From contig CAIYYN010000065.1 of assembly GCA_903930435.1 (NCBI GenBank), positions 275,758-339,757 of the forward strand: a DNA stretch of 64,000 bases. Direction: 5' to 3'. Source of the DNA: an uncultured Hyphomicrobiales bacterium (lineage in GTDB: Bacteria; Pseudomonadota; Alphaproteobacteria; Rhizobiales; Ancalomicrobiaceae). Both the position numbers and the translations under genes were made by a program. Numbering within the stretch: the stretch's first letter is position 1; every line of letters begins with the position of its first letter. The notes beneath the pieces are model-generated. The model was not told the DNA's origin. It saw nothing but the letters and a program-made list of their open reading frames with translations, and ran no database searches. Positions 9,251 to 18,624 of this stretch are shown in pieces.

Positions 9251-9730
9251 ATGGTCGAAAAAATCCCCCTCGATATCGGCGATATCCGCATCCTGCGCCT
9301 TTTGCAGGAAGACGCATTAATGGCAATTTCCGAGATTGCGGCACGCTGTGGCATGAGCCAGACGCCATGCTGGCGGCGCATCAAGCGCATGAAGGACGCT
9401 GGCATCATTCGCCAGACATCAGCCATCGTCGACCGTGAAGCCGTGGGACTTGGCTTCATGTCCTATGCCTTCGTGAAACTCGGCTTGCCCAGCCAGGAAA
9501 ATATGGCCGCCTTTGACAAACTCGTGCGCGACTGGCCGGAGGTCATTGCCTGCGACCGGATCACCGGCGCGGTTGATTATCTGATCAAGGTCGTCAGTCG
9601 CGACATGAAAACCTACGACACATTCCTGCGCACAAAGCTGCTCGAAGGCAATCTGGTCTCCGATGTGCAGTCGCATATCGTCGTCGCGGGCATCAAGGAT
9701 TCCGCCAGCCTGCCGCTGGAAGACCGCTGA
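9251..9730 (+). CDS. Lrp/AsnC family transcriptional regulator
   Basis: The 159-residue protein has the two-part Lrp/AsnC structure. An N-terminal helix-turn-helix (DIRILRLLQEDALMAISEIAARCGMSQTPCWRRIKRM, about residues 11-47) is followed by a C-terminal RAM ligand-binding domain (about 70-150, with GAVDYLIKVVSRD). Such proteins respond to amino acids and usually regulate adjacent amino-acid genes. It converges on the DadA-like gene at 9746-10993, whose stop is 15 bases away. That makes the DadA-like gene, the P1 peptidase or the liv genes plausible targets; this is inference. No operator was identified. Confidence 0.93.
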   Translation: MVEKIPLDIGDIRILRLLQEDALMAISEIAARCGMSQTPCWRRIKRMKDAGIIRQTSAIVDREAVGLGFMSYAFVKLGLPSQENMAAFDKLVRDWPEVIACDRITGAVDYLIKVVSRDMKTYDTFLRTKLLEGNLVSDVQSHIVVAGIKDSASLPLEDR

Positions 9731-9745
9731 ACCCGCTGTCCGGTG

Positions 9746-10993
9746 TCAATTGAACCGGTCTGCGCGATAGGGCGAGACGTCGATGGTTGTTGGTTCACCG
9801 GCGATCATCTCGGCGATCAGGCGACCGGAAATCGGGCCTTGCGTGAAACCGAGATGGCCATGACCGAAATCAAGCCACAGCCCCCGATGCCGTCCGGCAG
9901 CCCCAATAATCGGCAGGGAATCCGGCAGGGCTGGTCGGCGGCCAAGCCACGGTGTTTCGTCGCGCTCTTCGGCCAGCGGGAAAATATCCCGCGCGATCGG
10001 CTTTAACTGTTCAAGTTGCCGGGGCGTCGCAGGCGCATCGCGGTCGGCGATTTCAACGCCGGTCGTCAGCCGTATCCCCTTCTGCATCGGCGTGAGGCAG
10101 AAGCCCTTTTCCACATCGCAGATCGGTCGTGACAGGGTGGCATTTCCCACCGCGCCGAAATGCATGTGATAGCCGCGCTTGGAGGCGAGCGGGAACTTGT
10201 AACCGAGCGGTGACAGAACATCGAGCGACCAAGGCCCTAGCGCAACGACGACGTCCTTTGCCGTCACAGGTCCGCCGCCAGCTGTCACCTGCCAGCCACC
10301 CTCGACCTGCGTCAGCGATTTCGCGTCGCCCGCATAGAATTGCCCACCACGGCGCAGGAACAGGTCGACATAGGCCTTCACGACGCCTTCAGGCCAGGAC
10401 ACCGTGTCGGTGCCTGTCCAATGGATCGCCTTGAAAAAGCTAGATGTTTTCAAGTGCGGTTCCATCTCGCCAATTTCGCCCGATGACAGGATCCGGTAAT
10501 CGACATTGTACTGCCGCGCCAATTGCAGCAGCAGGCCTTCGGCATCCCTGAACGCGGCTTCGCTGCGATAAAGCCGCAACCAGCCATCGCGGCGCACGAA
10601 ATGCTCTGCTCCGGCGGCGGCAGCCATTTGCCGATGCTCTTCGACCGCACGGCTGCTCAGCGGATCGATCGCCGCTGCATAGGCCTTCATTCCGGCAGTA
10701 TCGGTATGGGCACGCAAGGACAGAAGCCAGGGCGCGGCCTTCAGCAAAAACGACGGATGATAATTGGCTTCGGTTCCGAGATTGAGGCCGTAGCGGATGA
10801 GATCGCGGATGGATCGCGGAAAGGCGACGGGCAGCAGCGCATCGCGTTCGATGATACCGGTATTGCCGTAGGATGTTTCTTCGCCCGCGCCGCGCCGGTC
10901 AACCAGCACGACCGACTTGCCCTTCTGCTGCAAATGCACGGCAGCCGATACACCAATCATTCCCGCGCCAAGTACGATTACATCCGTCTGCAT
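9746..10993 (-). CDS. FAD-dependent oxidoreductase, D-amino acid dehydrogenase (DadA-like)
   Basis: DadA-type flavoproteins oxidise D-amino acids to 2-oxo acids and ammonia, passing electrons to the respiratory chain. The 415-residue protein starts with a Rossmann FAD-binding strand, TDVIVLGAGMIGVSAAVHL (GAGMIG at 9-14), and continues VVLVDRRGAGEETSYGNTGII. The last part has WLGRRPALPDSLPIIGAA and a C-terminal GHGHLGFTQGPISGRLIAEM, typical of the DadA branch of the DAO family. Substrate specificity (D-Ala versus other D- or cyclic amino acids) cannot be read from sequence. It converges with the Lrp-type regulator, and the ATG at 10993 sits directly before the FAD fold. Confidence 0.88.
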   Translation of the reverse strand: MQTDVIVLGAGMIGVSAAVHLQQKGKSVVLVDRRGAGEETSYGNTGIIERDALLPVAFPRSIRDLIRYGLNLGTEANYHPSFLLKAAPWLLSLRAHTDTAGMKAYAAAIDPLSSRAVEEHRQMAAAAGAEHFVRRDGWLRLYRSEAAFRDAEGLLLQLARQYNVDYRILSSGEIGEMEPHLKTSSFFKAIHWTGTDTVSWPEGVVKAYVDLFLRRGGQFYAGDAKSLTQVEGGWQVTAGGGPVTAKDVVVALGPWSLDVLSPLGYKFPLASKRGYHMHFGAVGNATLSRPICDVEKGFCLTPMQKGIRLTTGVEIADRDAPATPRQLEQLKPIARDIFPLAEERDETPWLGRRPALPDSLPIIGAAGRHRGLWLDFGHGHLGFTQGPISGRLIAEMIAGEPTTIDVSPYRADRFN

Positions 10994-11097
10994 TGGGGTC
11001 TCCGCTCCTCGGCCACGTTGGCACTCGGCACATATGCGTGAAGGCGATAACAGATTTCACCGCGCCTCAAAAGATGAAAGGCCATCCGTCTGATCCC

Positions 11098-12528
11098 TCA
11101 GTCGATGAGATGATCATGCCGCTTGTAGCCACTGACGGATGAACCAGCCTCGGGCTTCAGACGCAGATAACTCGGGATCGCAAACAGGGACAGGATCGCC
11201 GTAGCGAAAAAGACAATCCGGAAGTTGTCTGGCGTCAGATGCGCGCCATGGTCACTGACGAGCCCCAGAAGCAGTGCGCTGATCGAAATGCCGATCGATA
11301 CCGTCAATTGCTGCAACACGCCGAACAGGCTTGTCGCCTGGCTGAGTTCCTTGTCGGGCACATCGGAATAGGAGAGCATATTCGAGCCCATGAACTGGAT
11401 CGAGCGGATCAGCCCATACACAAACACATAGGCGGCGATGAACCAGTGCGGCGTTTCCGGCGTCATCAGCCCGAACCCGGCAATAATCAGGGCTGCCGAA
11501 AACGCCGCCGTCGCCAGCACTGGCCCAAAGCCGAATGCCCGCAGGATCTTCCCCATGAAGCTGCGGACGAAGAGGGCGCCAGCACTGGCAAAGAGCACGA
11601 GTGATCCGGACAGGACCGGACTTTCACCGAAGGCTACCTGCAACATCAGCGGCAGCAGGAACGGCGTCCCGTTGATCGAAATACGCGCAATGCCCCCCGC
11701 CAGAGTGCCGACGGCAAAGACGCGATTTCTGAAAATGCGCAGGTTCAGGACCGGCTGGTGCGCTCGCAGCGCATAAACGCCGAAGGACACTAGCAACGCG
11801 ACGGCAACAACCAGGATTGCGACAATCGCAGGCCACGGCAAGGCAGGTTGGCCCACATTGTCCATCGCAAGCTGGAACAGCGCCACACCCGACCCAACCA
11901 GCAGAAATCCCTTGAAATCAAAGCGCAACTCCGGATCAGACGCGCTGTCTTTCACGAACCGCATGGCGAGCAGGATGCCGAGGATGCCAAAGGGCAGATT
12001 GACGTAGAAAATCCAGCGCCAGGACAGATAGGTTGTCAGCAAGCCGCCCATCAGCGGGCCGAGCAGCGGCCCCAGCAAGGCCGGCAGCGTCATGTAGGTC
12101 ATCGCCGTGATGAGTTCCGAGCGGGGAAAGCTGCGGATCAGGATGAGGCGTCCCACCGGCGTCATCATTGCACCGCCGAGGCCCTGCACGATCCGCATCA
12201 CGATCAGCATCGGAAACGAAGTCGCATAGCCACACAGCCCCGATCCGATGGTGAACACCGTCAAGGCCGTGATGAACACACGGCGCGCACCAAACCGGTC
12301 CGCCAGAAATCCGCTCAAGGGAATGAACACGGCAAGCGACAGCACATAGGCCGTGATGGCGACATTCAACTGCAAGGGCGTGGCGTTGAGGCTTTTTGCC
12401 ATCTGCGGGACGGCCGTCGTGATAATGGTCGAATCCAGTTGATCCATCAGGAAGGCGAGCGCCACGATGATCGGGATCAGAATGCGTAATCGTGGGCTGA
12501 GAGGCGCATCCAACGGCGTATAATCCAT
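11098..12528 (-). CDS. DHA2-type MFS drug exporter (EmrB/QacA family)
   Basis: The 476-residue polytopic membrane protein has the features of 14-TM DHA2 antiporters. These include FLMDQLDSTIITTAVPQMAKSL in the first helix (the D-x-T-I-V-x-V-A-L-P-type motif), the loop motif GFLADRFGARRVF, and the motif-C region LLGPLLGPLMGGLL in the fifth helix. It probably exports drugs or metabolites using the proton gradient. No emrA-like membrane-fusion protein is adjacent, so it may act alone. It diverges from purB across a 301-base gap. Confidence 0.9.
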   Translation of the reverse strand: MDYTPLDAPLSPRLRILIPIIVALAFLMDQLDSTIITTAVPQMAKSLNATPLQLNVAITAYVLSLAVFIPLSGFLADRFGARRVFITALTVFTIGSGLCGYATSFPMLIVMRIVQGLGGAMMTPVGRLILIRSFPRSELITAMTYMTLPALLGPLLGPLMGGLLTTYLSWRWIFYVNLPFGILGILLAMRFVKDSASDPELRFDFKGFLLVGSGVALFQLAMDNVGQPALPWPAIVAILVVAVALLVSFGVYALRAHQPVLNLRIFRNRVFAVGTLAGGIARISINGTPFLLPLMLQVAFGESPVLSGSLVLFASAGALFVRSFMGKILRAFGFGPVLATAAFSAALIIAGFGLMTPETPHWFIAAYVFVYGLIRSIQFMGSNMLSYSDVPDKELSQATSLFGVLQQLTVSIGISISALLLGLVSDHGAHLTPDNFRIVFFATAILSLFAIPSYLRLKPEAGSSVSGYKRHDHLID

Positions 12529-12829
12529 TCAATCAATCATCAGGGCGGCAATAGATGGGTGAGCTGGGCATAAGCTTCAGACCCGAACAAAGCAGGTCAA
12601 TGTCCCGGATACTCCAGTCTATAGGCGGTTTTACCTGACATCCGGCTGACGTGGCTAACCTTTTCACGGGACGTCGCCATGCGCAATTCAGACACCGACT
12701 CCGTCCGTTGCAAAGCATAAGACCCTTCGCGGCCTAACGCATCTTGATATTCGATCCGCTCTGCCCTTTCGCATCCCCCTGCCCTCTGCTATTGGACCGG
12801 CTTCCGTCATCGCATCATAGGTCCGCAGC
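12529..12829. other. Divergent intergenic region between the MFS exporter and purB
   Basis: These 301 bases separate divergently transcribed genes and must hold both promoters. No convincing operator, hairpin or coding region was seen. purB lacks a strong Shine-Dalgarno; GTCCGCAGC precedes its ATG. Confidence 0.4.
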
Positions 12830-14158
12830 ATGATCCCGCGCTATTCCCGCCCCGAAATGGTTGCCCTCTGGGAGCCGCAGGCGCGCTTCCGCATCTGGTT
12901 CGAGATCGAGGCCCATGCGACAGATGCACTGGCCGACTTGGGCGTCGTCCCCAAAGAGGCCGCGAAGACGATCTGGGACAAGGCGATGCATGCGACGTTT
13001 GACGTTGATCGGATCGACGAAATCGAGCGCGTGACCAAGCATGACGTGATCGCGTTCCTGACACATCTGTCCGAAATTGTCGGACCGGAAGCGCGGTTTG
13101 TCCATCAGGGCATGACATCATCGGACGTGCTGGATACCTGCCTCAATGTCCAGTTGACCCGCGCCGCTGACCTTCTGATCGCCGACGTTGACCGGCTGCT
13201 TGCAGCCCTCAAGCTGCGCGCATTTGAGCACAAGAACACCCCGACCATCGGTCGCAGCCATGGCATCCACGCCGAACCCGTGACCTTTGGCCTGAAGCTG
13301 GCGCAAGCCTATGCGGAGTTCACCCGTTGCCGGGCACGGCTCGTGGCCGCACGCGCCGAAATCGCGACCTGTGCAATCTCGGGGGCCGTCGGAACCTTCG
13401 CCAACATTCACCCGGAAGTCGAAGAACACGTCGCGTCCAAGATGGGCCTCGTTCCCGAGCCTGTGTCGACACAGGTCATCCCGCGCGACAGGCATGCGAT
13501 GTATTTCGCCACGCTCGGCGTCGTTGCTTCATCAATCGAGCGGCTGGCCATCGAAATCCGGCATCTGCAGCGCACGGAAGTGCTCGAAGCGGAAGAGTAT
13601 TTCTCGCCGGGTCAGAAGGGGTCGTCGGCGATGCCGCACAAGCGCAATCCCGTTCTGACCGAGAACCTGACCGGCCTCGCCCGCATGGTTCGTGCCTATG
13701 CCTTGCCCGCGATGGAGAATGTCGCGCTCTGGCACGAGCGGGATATCTCGCATTCCTCGGTCGAGCGCATGATCGGGCCTGATGCGACGATTACGCTCGA
13801 TTTCGCACTCAACCGGCTGGCTGGCGTCATCGAAAAACTGGTCGTCTATCCCGAACGCATGGCGGGCAACATGGACCGGCTCGGTGGCCTCGTCCATTCG
13901 CAGCGTATCCTGCTGGCCCTGACGCAAGCTGGCGTCAGCCGCGAGGATGCCTATCGGCTCGTGCAACGCAACGCGATGAAGGTCTGGGACAGCTATCAGG
14001 TGAATGGCGCCGCAACCGTCGACTTCCTGACAGAACTTCTGGCCGACAAGGACGTCCGCGCCGCACTCTCGGAGGCCGAGATCCGCGACAAGTTCGACCT
14101 CGGCTATCACCTGAAGCACGTTGATACGATCTTCAGGCGCGTGTTTGGCGAAACTTAA
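12830..14158 (+). CDS. purB: Adenylosuccinate lyase
   Basis: PurB catalyses two beta-eliminations in purine synthesis: SAICAR to AICAR, and adenylosuccinate to AMP. The 442-residue protein has the fumarase/aspartase-superfamily signature SSAMPHKRNP at 265-274. Other conserved elements are QGMTSSDVLDT near 93-103 and GRSHGIHAEP at 141-150 with the catalytic histidine. Length matches the short bacterial PurB group. It stands alone in its orientation, followed by a repeat element and a convergent aldolase gene. purC, purS, purQ and purL follow further downstream. Confidence 0.96.
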   Translation: MIPRYSRPEMVALWEPQARFRIWFEIEAHATDALADLGVVPKEAAKTIWDKAMHATFDVDRIDEIERVTKHDVIAFLTHLSEIVGPEARFVHQGMTSSDVLDTCLNVQLTRAADLLIADVDRLLAALKLRAFEHKNTPTIGRSHGIHAEPVTFGLKLAQAYAEFTRCRARLVAARAEIATCAISGAVGTFANIHPEVEEHVASKMGLVPEPVSTQVIPRDRHAMYFATLGVVASSIERLAIEIRHLQRTEVLEAEEYFSPGQKGSSAMPHKRNPVLTENLTGLARMVRAYALPAMENVALWHERDISHSSVERMIGPDATITLDFALNRLAGVIEKLVVYPERMAGNMDRLGGLVHSQRILLALTQAGVSREDAYRLVQRNAMKVWDSYQVNGAATVDFLTELLADKDVRAALSEAEIRDKFDLGYHLKHVDTIFRRVFGET

Positions 14159-14169
14159 CGTCCACCCTT

Positions 14170-14247
14170 CGTCATTGCGAGCGCGAGCGAAGCAATCCAG
14201 ATTCACTCCGCCTGGTTCTGGATCGCCGCGCTTCTCTCGCGATGACG
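14170..14247. repeat. Imperfect palindromic extragenic repeat between purB and the aldolase gene
   Basis: The left arm, CGTCATTGCGAGCGCGAGCG through AAGCAATCCAGA, pairs imperfectly with the right arm, TCTGGATCGCCGCG through CTCGCGATGACG, around a short ACTCCGCC-type loop. It is the kind of CGTCATTGCGAGCG...TCGCGATGACG element found in many copies in Bradyrhizobiaceae-type genomes (from memory). It lies in the 3' gap of convergent genes, the usual place for such elements. The long hairpin could also act as an mRNA 3' stabiliser or terminator for both genes. Confidence 0.75.
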
Positions 14248-14265
14248 GACGCAGCCTTTGGCAGA

Positions 14266-15039
14266 TCACCCACCCGCTGCTTCGACGAGATCGTTACAGC
14301 CCTTGGTCAGATACATGTTGTCGGTTCCAACGGCGATCAACTGGTAGCCTTCAGCAGCCAGCGACTTGGCATGAGCCGCGTTGATGCCGAACATCGCAGC
14401 GATCTTGCCATGAGCCCTGGCGCGCGAAAGAATGTGGCTGACGGTCGGGTTGATCGTCGGTGACAGCCCATCGATCACCGCCCCTTCCGAGAGCGTCAGC
14501 GACAGGTCTGACGGGCCAACGAAAACGCCGTCGATGCCGGGAACCGAGAGGATGGCATCCAGATTGGCGATGGCCTCGACGGTCTCGATCATGGCGAGCG
14601 CGAGAACATTGTCGCGGGTCCAGGCGAGATAGTCGGATGGCGATTTGAATCCGCCCAGTGTCATGCCGCGCACCGGACCCCAGCTACGCTTGCCGAGTGG
14701 CGGATATTTGGTCGCGTCCACAAGGGCTTGCGCGTCGGCGACCGTGTTGATCATCGGTGCGATGATCGCCTCGGCGCCCATGTCGAGCGCGCGGCTGGCG
14801 AAGGCAAAGTCACCGACGGGAATCCGGACAACAGCAGCCTTGTTGGCGAGAACAACAGACCGAACGCCGTTCATGATGCTTTCCGGTGAATGCCAGCCGT
14901 GCTGCATATCCAGATTGATCGCACCAAACCTGGAGCGCGCGATCGTCTCCACGACCAGCGGATCGGGATTGCCAACCCACCCAAGAAAGGTCGTTTCGCC
15001 GCTGCGCAGCGTTTGCGCCAATGTGTAGGATTTAGCCAT
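14266..15039 (-). CDS. HpcH/HpaI family aldolase
   Basis: Class II pyruvate aldolases of this family split 2-keto-3-deoxy or 4-hydroxy-2-oxo acids to pyruvate plus an aldehyde, using a divalent metal. The 257-residue protein shows the TIM-barrel pattern: FGAINLDMQHGWHS near residue 38-51, GAEAIIAPMINT near 88-99, the metal-binding glutamate in ALAMIETVEA, and GIDGVFVGPSDLSLTL near 172. The true substrate is unknown. No aromatic-degradation genes lie nearby, so a sugar-acid or scavenging role is as likely as homoprotocatechuate degradation. It converges with purB. Confidence 0.9.
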   Translation of the reverse strand: MAKSYTLAQTLRSGETTFLGWVGNPDPLVVETIARSRFGAINLDMQHGWHSPESIMNGVRSVVLANKAAVVRIPVGDFAFASRALDMGAEAIIAPMINTVADAQALVDATKYPPLGKRSWGPVRGMTLGGFKSPSDYLAWTRDNVLALAMIETVEAIANLDAILSVPGIDGVFVGPSDLSLTLSEGAVIDGLSPTINPTVSHILSRARAHGKIAAMFGINAAHAKSLAAEGYQLIAVGTDNMYLTKGCNDLVEAAGG

Positions 15040-15450
15040 CCGGACGTCCTCCGATCCATGTTCTCATGTTTGCAGCATCGGTACGACGCACGAGGCGACG
15101 CGGTCAAGTCCGCCCAACGCTGTTTTCGGCAACACCCGATCTCCAGTCCCCGACGACCGGAACATTGCGACCTGATCGCAAAATAACCACGATCATTTCG
15201 CACAATTCAGTCTTAATCTTCACCGTATTTCGGTCGTGTCATTGTTATACGGGTTACGATCGGATAGTGTTCCGCACAATCGCGTGGGTGACTGAGACGA
15301 TTCCGTCATCCAGACGCGCAAGTCAAACCGTCGGTCACCACACTGGAACACCGAAACACCTTGTCCGGGAACAGATTTCCCGGATATTGAACGAGACCAG
15401 CGGAGACCTCGGGGTCAATGGATTTCCTCAAAACATCACGGTACATTCCC
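15040..15450. other. Divergent intergenic region between the aldolase gene and purC
   Basis: About 410 bases with promoters for both neighbours. The stretch 15190-15260 is richer in A+T than the surroundings. No operator, riboswitch fold or conserved small gene was recognised. purC's annotated frame remains open into this region from an ATG at 15418, but that start is not favoured. Confidence 0.4.
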
Positions 15451-16215
15451 ATGAATCGTCGTCGTCGCATTTATGAAGGCAAGGGCAAGATCCTCTATGA
15501 GGGTCCGGAGCCAGGTACGCTGATCCAGCACTTCAAGGATGACGCAACTGCGTTCAACAACAAGAAACACGCGGTAATCGACGGCAAGGGTGTGCTCAAC
15601 AATCGCATCTCCGAGTATATTTTCACGCAACTGAACGCACTCGGCGTCCCGACGCATTTCGTGCGCCGCCTCAACATGCGCGAACAGTTGATCCGTGAAG
15701 TCGAGATCATCCCGCTTGAAGTCGTCGTGCGCAATGTCGCTGCCGGCTCGCTGTCGACCCGCCTTGGCATCCCGGAAGGTACGGCGCTGCCGCGCTCCAT
15801 CATCGAGTTCTATTACAAGAACGACGAACTCGGCGATCCCATGGTGTCGGAAGAGCACATCACTGCATTCGGCTGGGCCAGCCCGCAGGATATTGATGAC
15901 GTGATGGCGCTCGCCATCCGGGTCAATGATTTCCTGTCCGGCCTGTTCCTCGGCGTCGGCATCCGGCTTGTTGATTTCAAGCTGGAGTTCGGTCGCCTGT
16001 GGGAAAACGAAATGATGCGCATCGTGCTCGCCGACGAAATTTCGCCGGACAGCTGCCGCCTGTGGGACATCAACTCGGGCGACAAGATGGACAAGGATCG
16101 TTTCCGTCGCGATCTCGGCGGCATGCTCGAAGCCTATCAGGAAGTCGCCCGGCGGCTTGGCATTCTCAATGACAACGACCGGACCGGCGCAACCGGGCCG
16201 ACGCTCGTTCAGTGA
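15451..16215 (+). CDS. purC: Phosphoribosylaminoimidazole-succinocarboxamide (SAICAR) synthase
   Basis: PurC ligates CAIR with aspartate using ATP in de novo purine synthesis. The 254-residue protein begins [20 protein letters not shown], the standard alphaproteobacterial N-terminus. It carries [17 protein letters not shown], the SAICAR synthetase signature region, and [10 protein letters not shown] near the C-terminus. An in-frame ATG at 15418 would add 11 residues, but the ATG at 15451 matches the family start. A strong terminator follows, so purC is not co-transcribed with purS. Confidence 0.96.
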   Translation: MNRRRRIYEGKGKILYEGPEPGTLIQHFKDDATAFNNKKHAVIDGKGVLNNRISEYIFTQLNALGVPTHFVRRLNMREQLIREVEIIPLEVVVRNVAAGSLSTRLGIPEGTALPRSIIEFYYKNDELGDPMVSEEHITAFGWASPQDIDDVMALAIRVNDFLSGLFLGVGIRLVDFKLEFGRLWENEMMRIVLADEISPDSCRLWDINSGDKMDKDRFRRDLGGMLEAYQEVARRLGILNDNDRTGATGPTLVQ

Positions 16216-16243
16216 GCCTCATCAAACTGGATCTCTGACATCG

Positions 16244-16273
16244 TGGCGAAGCCGAGCGCTTCGCCATTTTTTT
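16244..16273 (+). terminator. Rho-independent terminator after purC
   Basis: Perfect 8-bp stem TGGCGAAG / CTTCGCCA (16244-16251 with 16259-16266) followed by seven T residues. It lies 28 bases after the purC stop. Confidence 0.93.
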
Positions 16274-16277
16274 GATT

Positions 16278-18104
16278 TCAGTCCGGAACTGACATGACGT
16301 CAAATACGAGCCCGCTATCGCTTGATTTGGACCTTGTCTTCAGTTCCGCGATGGCACTGCCAACCTCTTCGGAATCGGTCGCGCTGTAGCCGACTGGCAA
16401 TTCGAGCACAGCCGTGCTGCATCGCATCAAGGGATAGGACCGGAAATTGCCCGAACGGTCGGTTCCCTTGATGAACCCTGCTTCGCGATCTTCATCGGCA
16501 TAATAAAAACTGACCTGCTGTCTGAATTCGTCGAGAATCCCTTTCAGCCGGACCTCAAGGTGATCGCGTCGTCCGCCGCACACGCCAATGAAGAAATCAT
16601 CGCCACCGACATGGCCGAGAAAGATGTCCAATCCATCGAAATGTCGCCGCATCAAGGTTGCAAAAAGCGTGATTGCGCTATCGCCGCGCTGAAAGCCATA
16701 GAGATCATTGAACGGTTTGAAAAAGTCAAAATCGCAGTAGCAAAGGTATCGCGCGCAGTCGCCAACGCCGATTGCCTCGTTGACATATTGGGAAATCGAC
16801 CGATTTCCGGGCAGTCCCGTCAGCGGATTTTGTTCCTGGGCAGACTTCAGTCGCTTTTCGTTGATGATACGCAACAGCGAGGTCGCCGATAGAACGCCCG
16901 CATACAACTTGTTTTCCGTCAAAATCAGGCAATCGTTATTCTCGCTCGTTGCAAAGACATCGAGCAACAATTCGGCAGCAGATCCCAGACTTGCCGATGG
17001 GCTCCGGGTCACGAAATCGCCGATGGTCCGCTGAAAGGACTTGTTGCGCAGCAAATCACGACCGTAGGGCTGATAGATGTAATACTTCAATTTCTGTTCT
17101 TGGATGATCCCACGCGGCATGCCGGTTGCGTCGACAACGGGAAAGAAACTTTGCAAGGGATATTGGCGAAACAGCTTGAAAGCCGCATCGGTGCTGTCCG
17201 TGTCGCAAAGGGTCGGCAGCATCTCGATCTCACGCCGGATGAGAAGTTCATCGCTGAGCAGCGAGAGCCGCTTCTGGACGCCGACATTCTGCAAGTGGGC
17301 ATAGGTTGTCTTCAGCTGGCCGATATCGACTGTGGGCTTGGCGACAATCCAGCCCTGGATCAGATCACAGCCGAGTTCGCGGCACGTGACAAGTTCTGGT
17401 TCCGTCTCAACGCCTTCCGCGACAACGCTGATGCCGAGCACATGCGCCATTTTCACGCAATAGCGAATGACGTTCTGCTTGCGGGACGACTTGTCGACTC
17501 CGGAAATGAAATGCCGATCGATCTTGACGTAATCGACTGGCACTTCGGACAGCAGCCTGAGTTCCCCGTGCCCGACACCGAAATCGTCGATCGCCAGTTT
17601 GAAGCCATGCTGCGCCAGTCGTTCCGTGAAGGCCTTGAATCGCGGCTGGAGCAGATTGTCGGCACGTTCGGAGAGCTCAAGGCAAATACTGCTTGGCGCA
17701 ATTTTCAGCCGTCGTAACTGCAGGACCAGTTGATCGAGGACACCCTCGTGTTCTGCGATCAGGGGAGACGCAAAATTGACGAACAGAAGCTTTGAGGCTG
17801 CTTCTTGAAATGAGCCAAATTTGGCGATGGATCGATCAAGCAGCAGTTGCTCGAGCCCGATCAGATGACCGATCGCGCTTGCATGGTCCAGCAGGTCAAT
17901 AGGCGACTTGAAGCCGAGCTTCTGGTGTCCGCGCAACAGCGACTCATAGCCGATCACATGCCCGGAGCCCGCCTCGACGATAGGTTGCAGCGCTGTATCG
18001 ATGACAAGTCGGGCCAGCGTGACCAATTGGTCATCTGCGTAATGCCGGACTATGCTTGAAGGGTGACTCAGCGCACTCATTCGATCCAAACCACGCGGCG
18101 GCAT
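16278..18104 (-). CDS. EAL-CBS-GGDEF cyclic-di-GMP signalling protein
   Basis: The 608-residue soluble protein has an N-terminal EAL domain (about 30-260), a tandem-CBS-like middle (about 290-405) and a C-terminal GGDEF domain (about 425-600). EAL catalytic positions look complete: Glu54 (in ESL), Asn110, Glu143, Asp173-Asp174, Lys194, Glu230, Glu233 and Gln250. That predicts phosphodiesterase activity on c-di-GMP. The cyclase motif reads GGDDF (500-504) rather than GGDEF or GGEEF, so cyclase activity is uncertain. CBS pairs bind adenosyl ligands in other proteins, which could link nucleotide status to c-di-GMP; that is inference. It lies antisense between purC and purS. A second start, ATG at 18080, is possible. 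Confidence 0.9.
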   Translation of the reverse strand: MPPRGLDRMSALSHPSSIVRHYADDQLVTLARLVIDTALQPIVEAGSGHVIGYESLLRGHQKLGFKSPIDLLDHASAIGHLIGLEQLLLDRSIAKFGSFQEAASKLLFVNFASPLIAEHEGVLDQLVLQLRRLKIAPSSICLELSERADNLLQPRFKAFTERLAQHGFKLAIDDFGVGHGELRLLSEVPVDYVKIDRHFISGVDKSSRKQNVIRYCVKMAHVLGISVVAEGVETEPELVTCRELGCDLIQGWIVAKPTVDIGQLKTTYAHLQNVGVQKRLSLLSDELLIRREIEMLPTLCDTDSTDAAFKLFRQYPLQSFFPVVDATGMPRGIIQEQKLKYYIYQPYGRDLLRNKSFQRTIGDFVTRSPSASLGSAAELLLDVFATSENNDCLILTENKLYAGVLSATSLLRIINEKRLKSAQEQNPLTGLPGNRSISQYVNEAIGVGDCARYLCYCDFDFFKPFNDLYGFQRGDSAITLFATLMRRHFDGLDIFLGHVGGDDFFIGVCGGRRDHLEVRLKGILDEFRQQVSFYYADEDREAGFIKGTDRSGNFRSYPLMRCSTAVLELPVGYSATDSEEVGSAIAELKTRSKSSDSGLVFDVMSVPD

Positions 18105-18333
18105 TCTCTCCAGAATAATAGTAATATAAAATGATCAATAAGTGGTTGACCCGATGCGACATTTATATGACAAAGCCAGCCTTCCTGTCATAAGCTCCAC
18201 TGAAGGGCGTGCACGGAAATTTGGCTGGCCTCCGTGTCGACTTGCCTGTAAACGCTGCGCATGTTAGCGCCCAAGCAGACAGGTCGGCTTGGACAATCCG
18301 ATCTTATCCGCTCGTTTGAACAGAAAGCCCCAC

Positions 18334-18573
18334 ATGAAAGCCCGTGTAACCGTCACTCTCAAAACCGGTGTGCTTGACCCGCAGGGCAAGGCCATCGAAG
18401 GCGCGTTGAAGAGTCTCGATGTCCAGGGGATCTCCGAGGTTCGTCAGGGAAAGTTTTTTGAGCTCGAGATCTCGGAAACGGATGAAGCCAAGGCGACAGC
18501 GATTCTCAGGGACGCCTGTGAAAAATTGCTCGCCAATACGGTGATCGAGAATTATCGCATCGATCTCGCCTGA
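18334..18573 (+). CDS. purS: Phosphoribosylformylglycinamidine synthase subunit PurS
   Basis: PurS is the small bridging subunit of the FGAM synthase complex, channelling ammonia from PurQ to PurL. The 79-residue protein begins MKARVTVTLKTGVLDPQGKA and contains LKSLDVQGISEVRQGKFFEL, diagnostic for PurS. The frame is open from 18289, but the ATG at 18334 gives the normal length. purQ follows on the same strand after 51 bases, so the two are likely co-transcribed. Its presence matches the short, PurS-dependent PurL encoded at 23816. Confidence 0.94.
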   Translation: MKARVTVTLKTGVLDPQGKAIEGALKSLDVQGISEVRQGKFFELEISETDEAKATAILRDACEKLLANTVIENYRIDLA

Positions 18574-18624
18574 GGGCCGTCAGGTGCTGCAGCGATCGAG
18601 CGCCCTGAGCTCAAGGAACACCAG

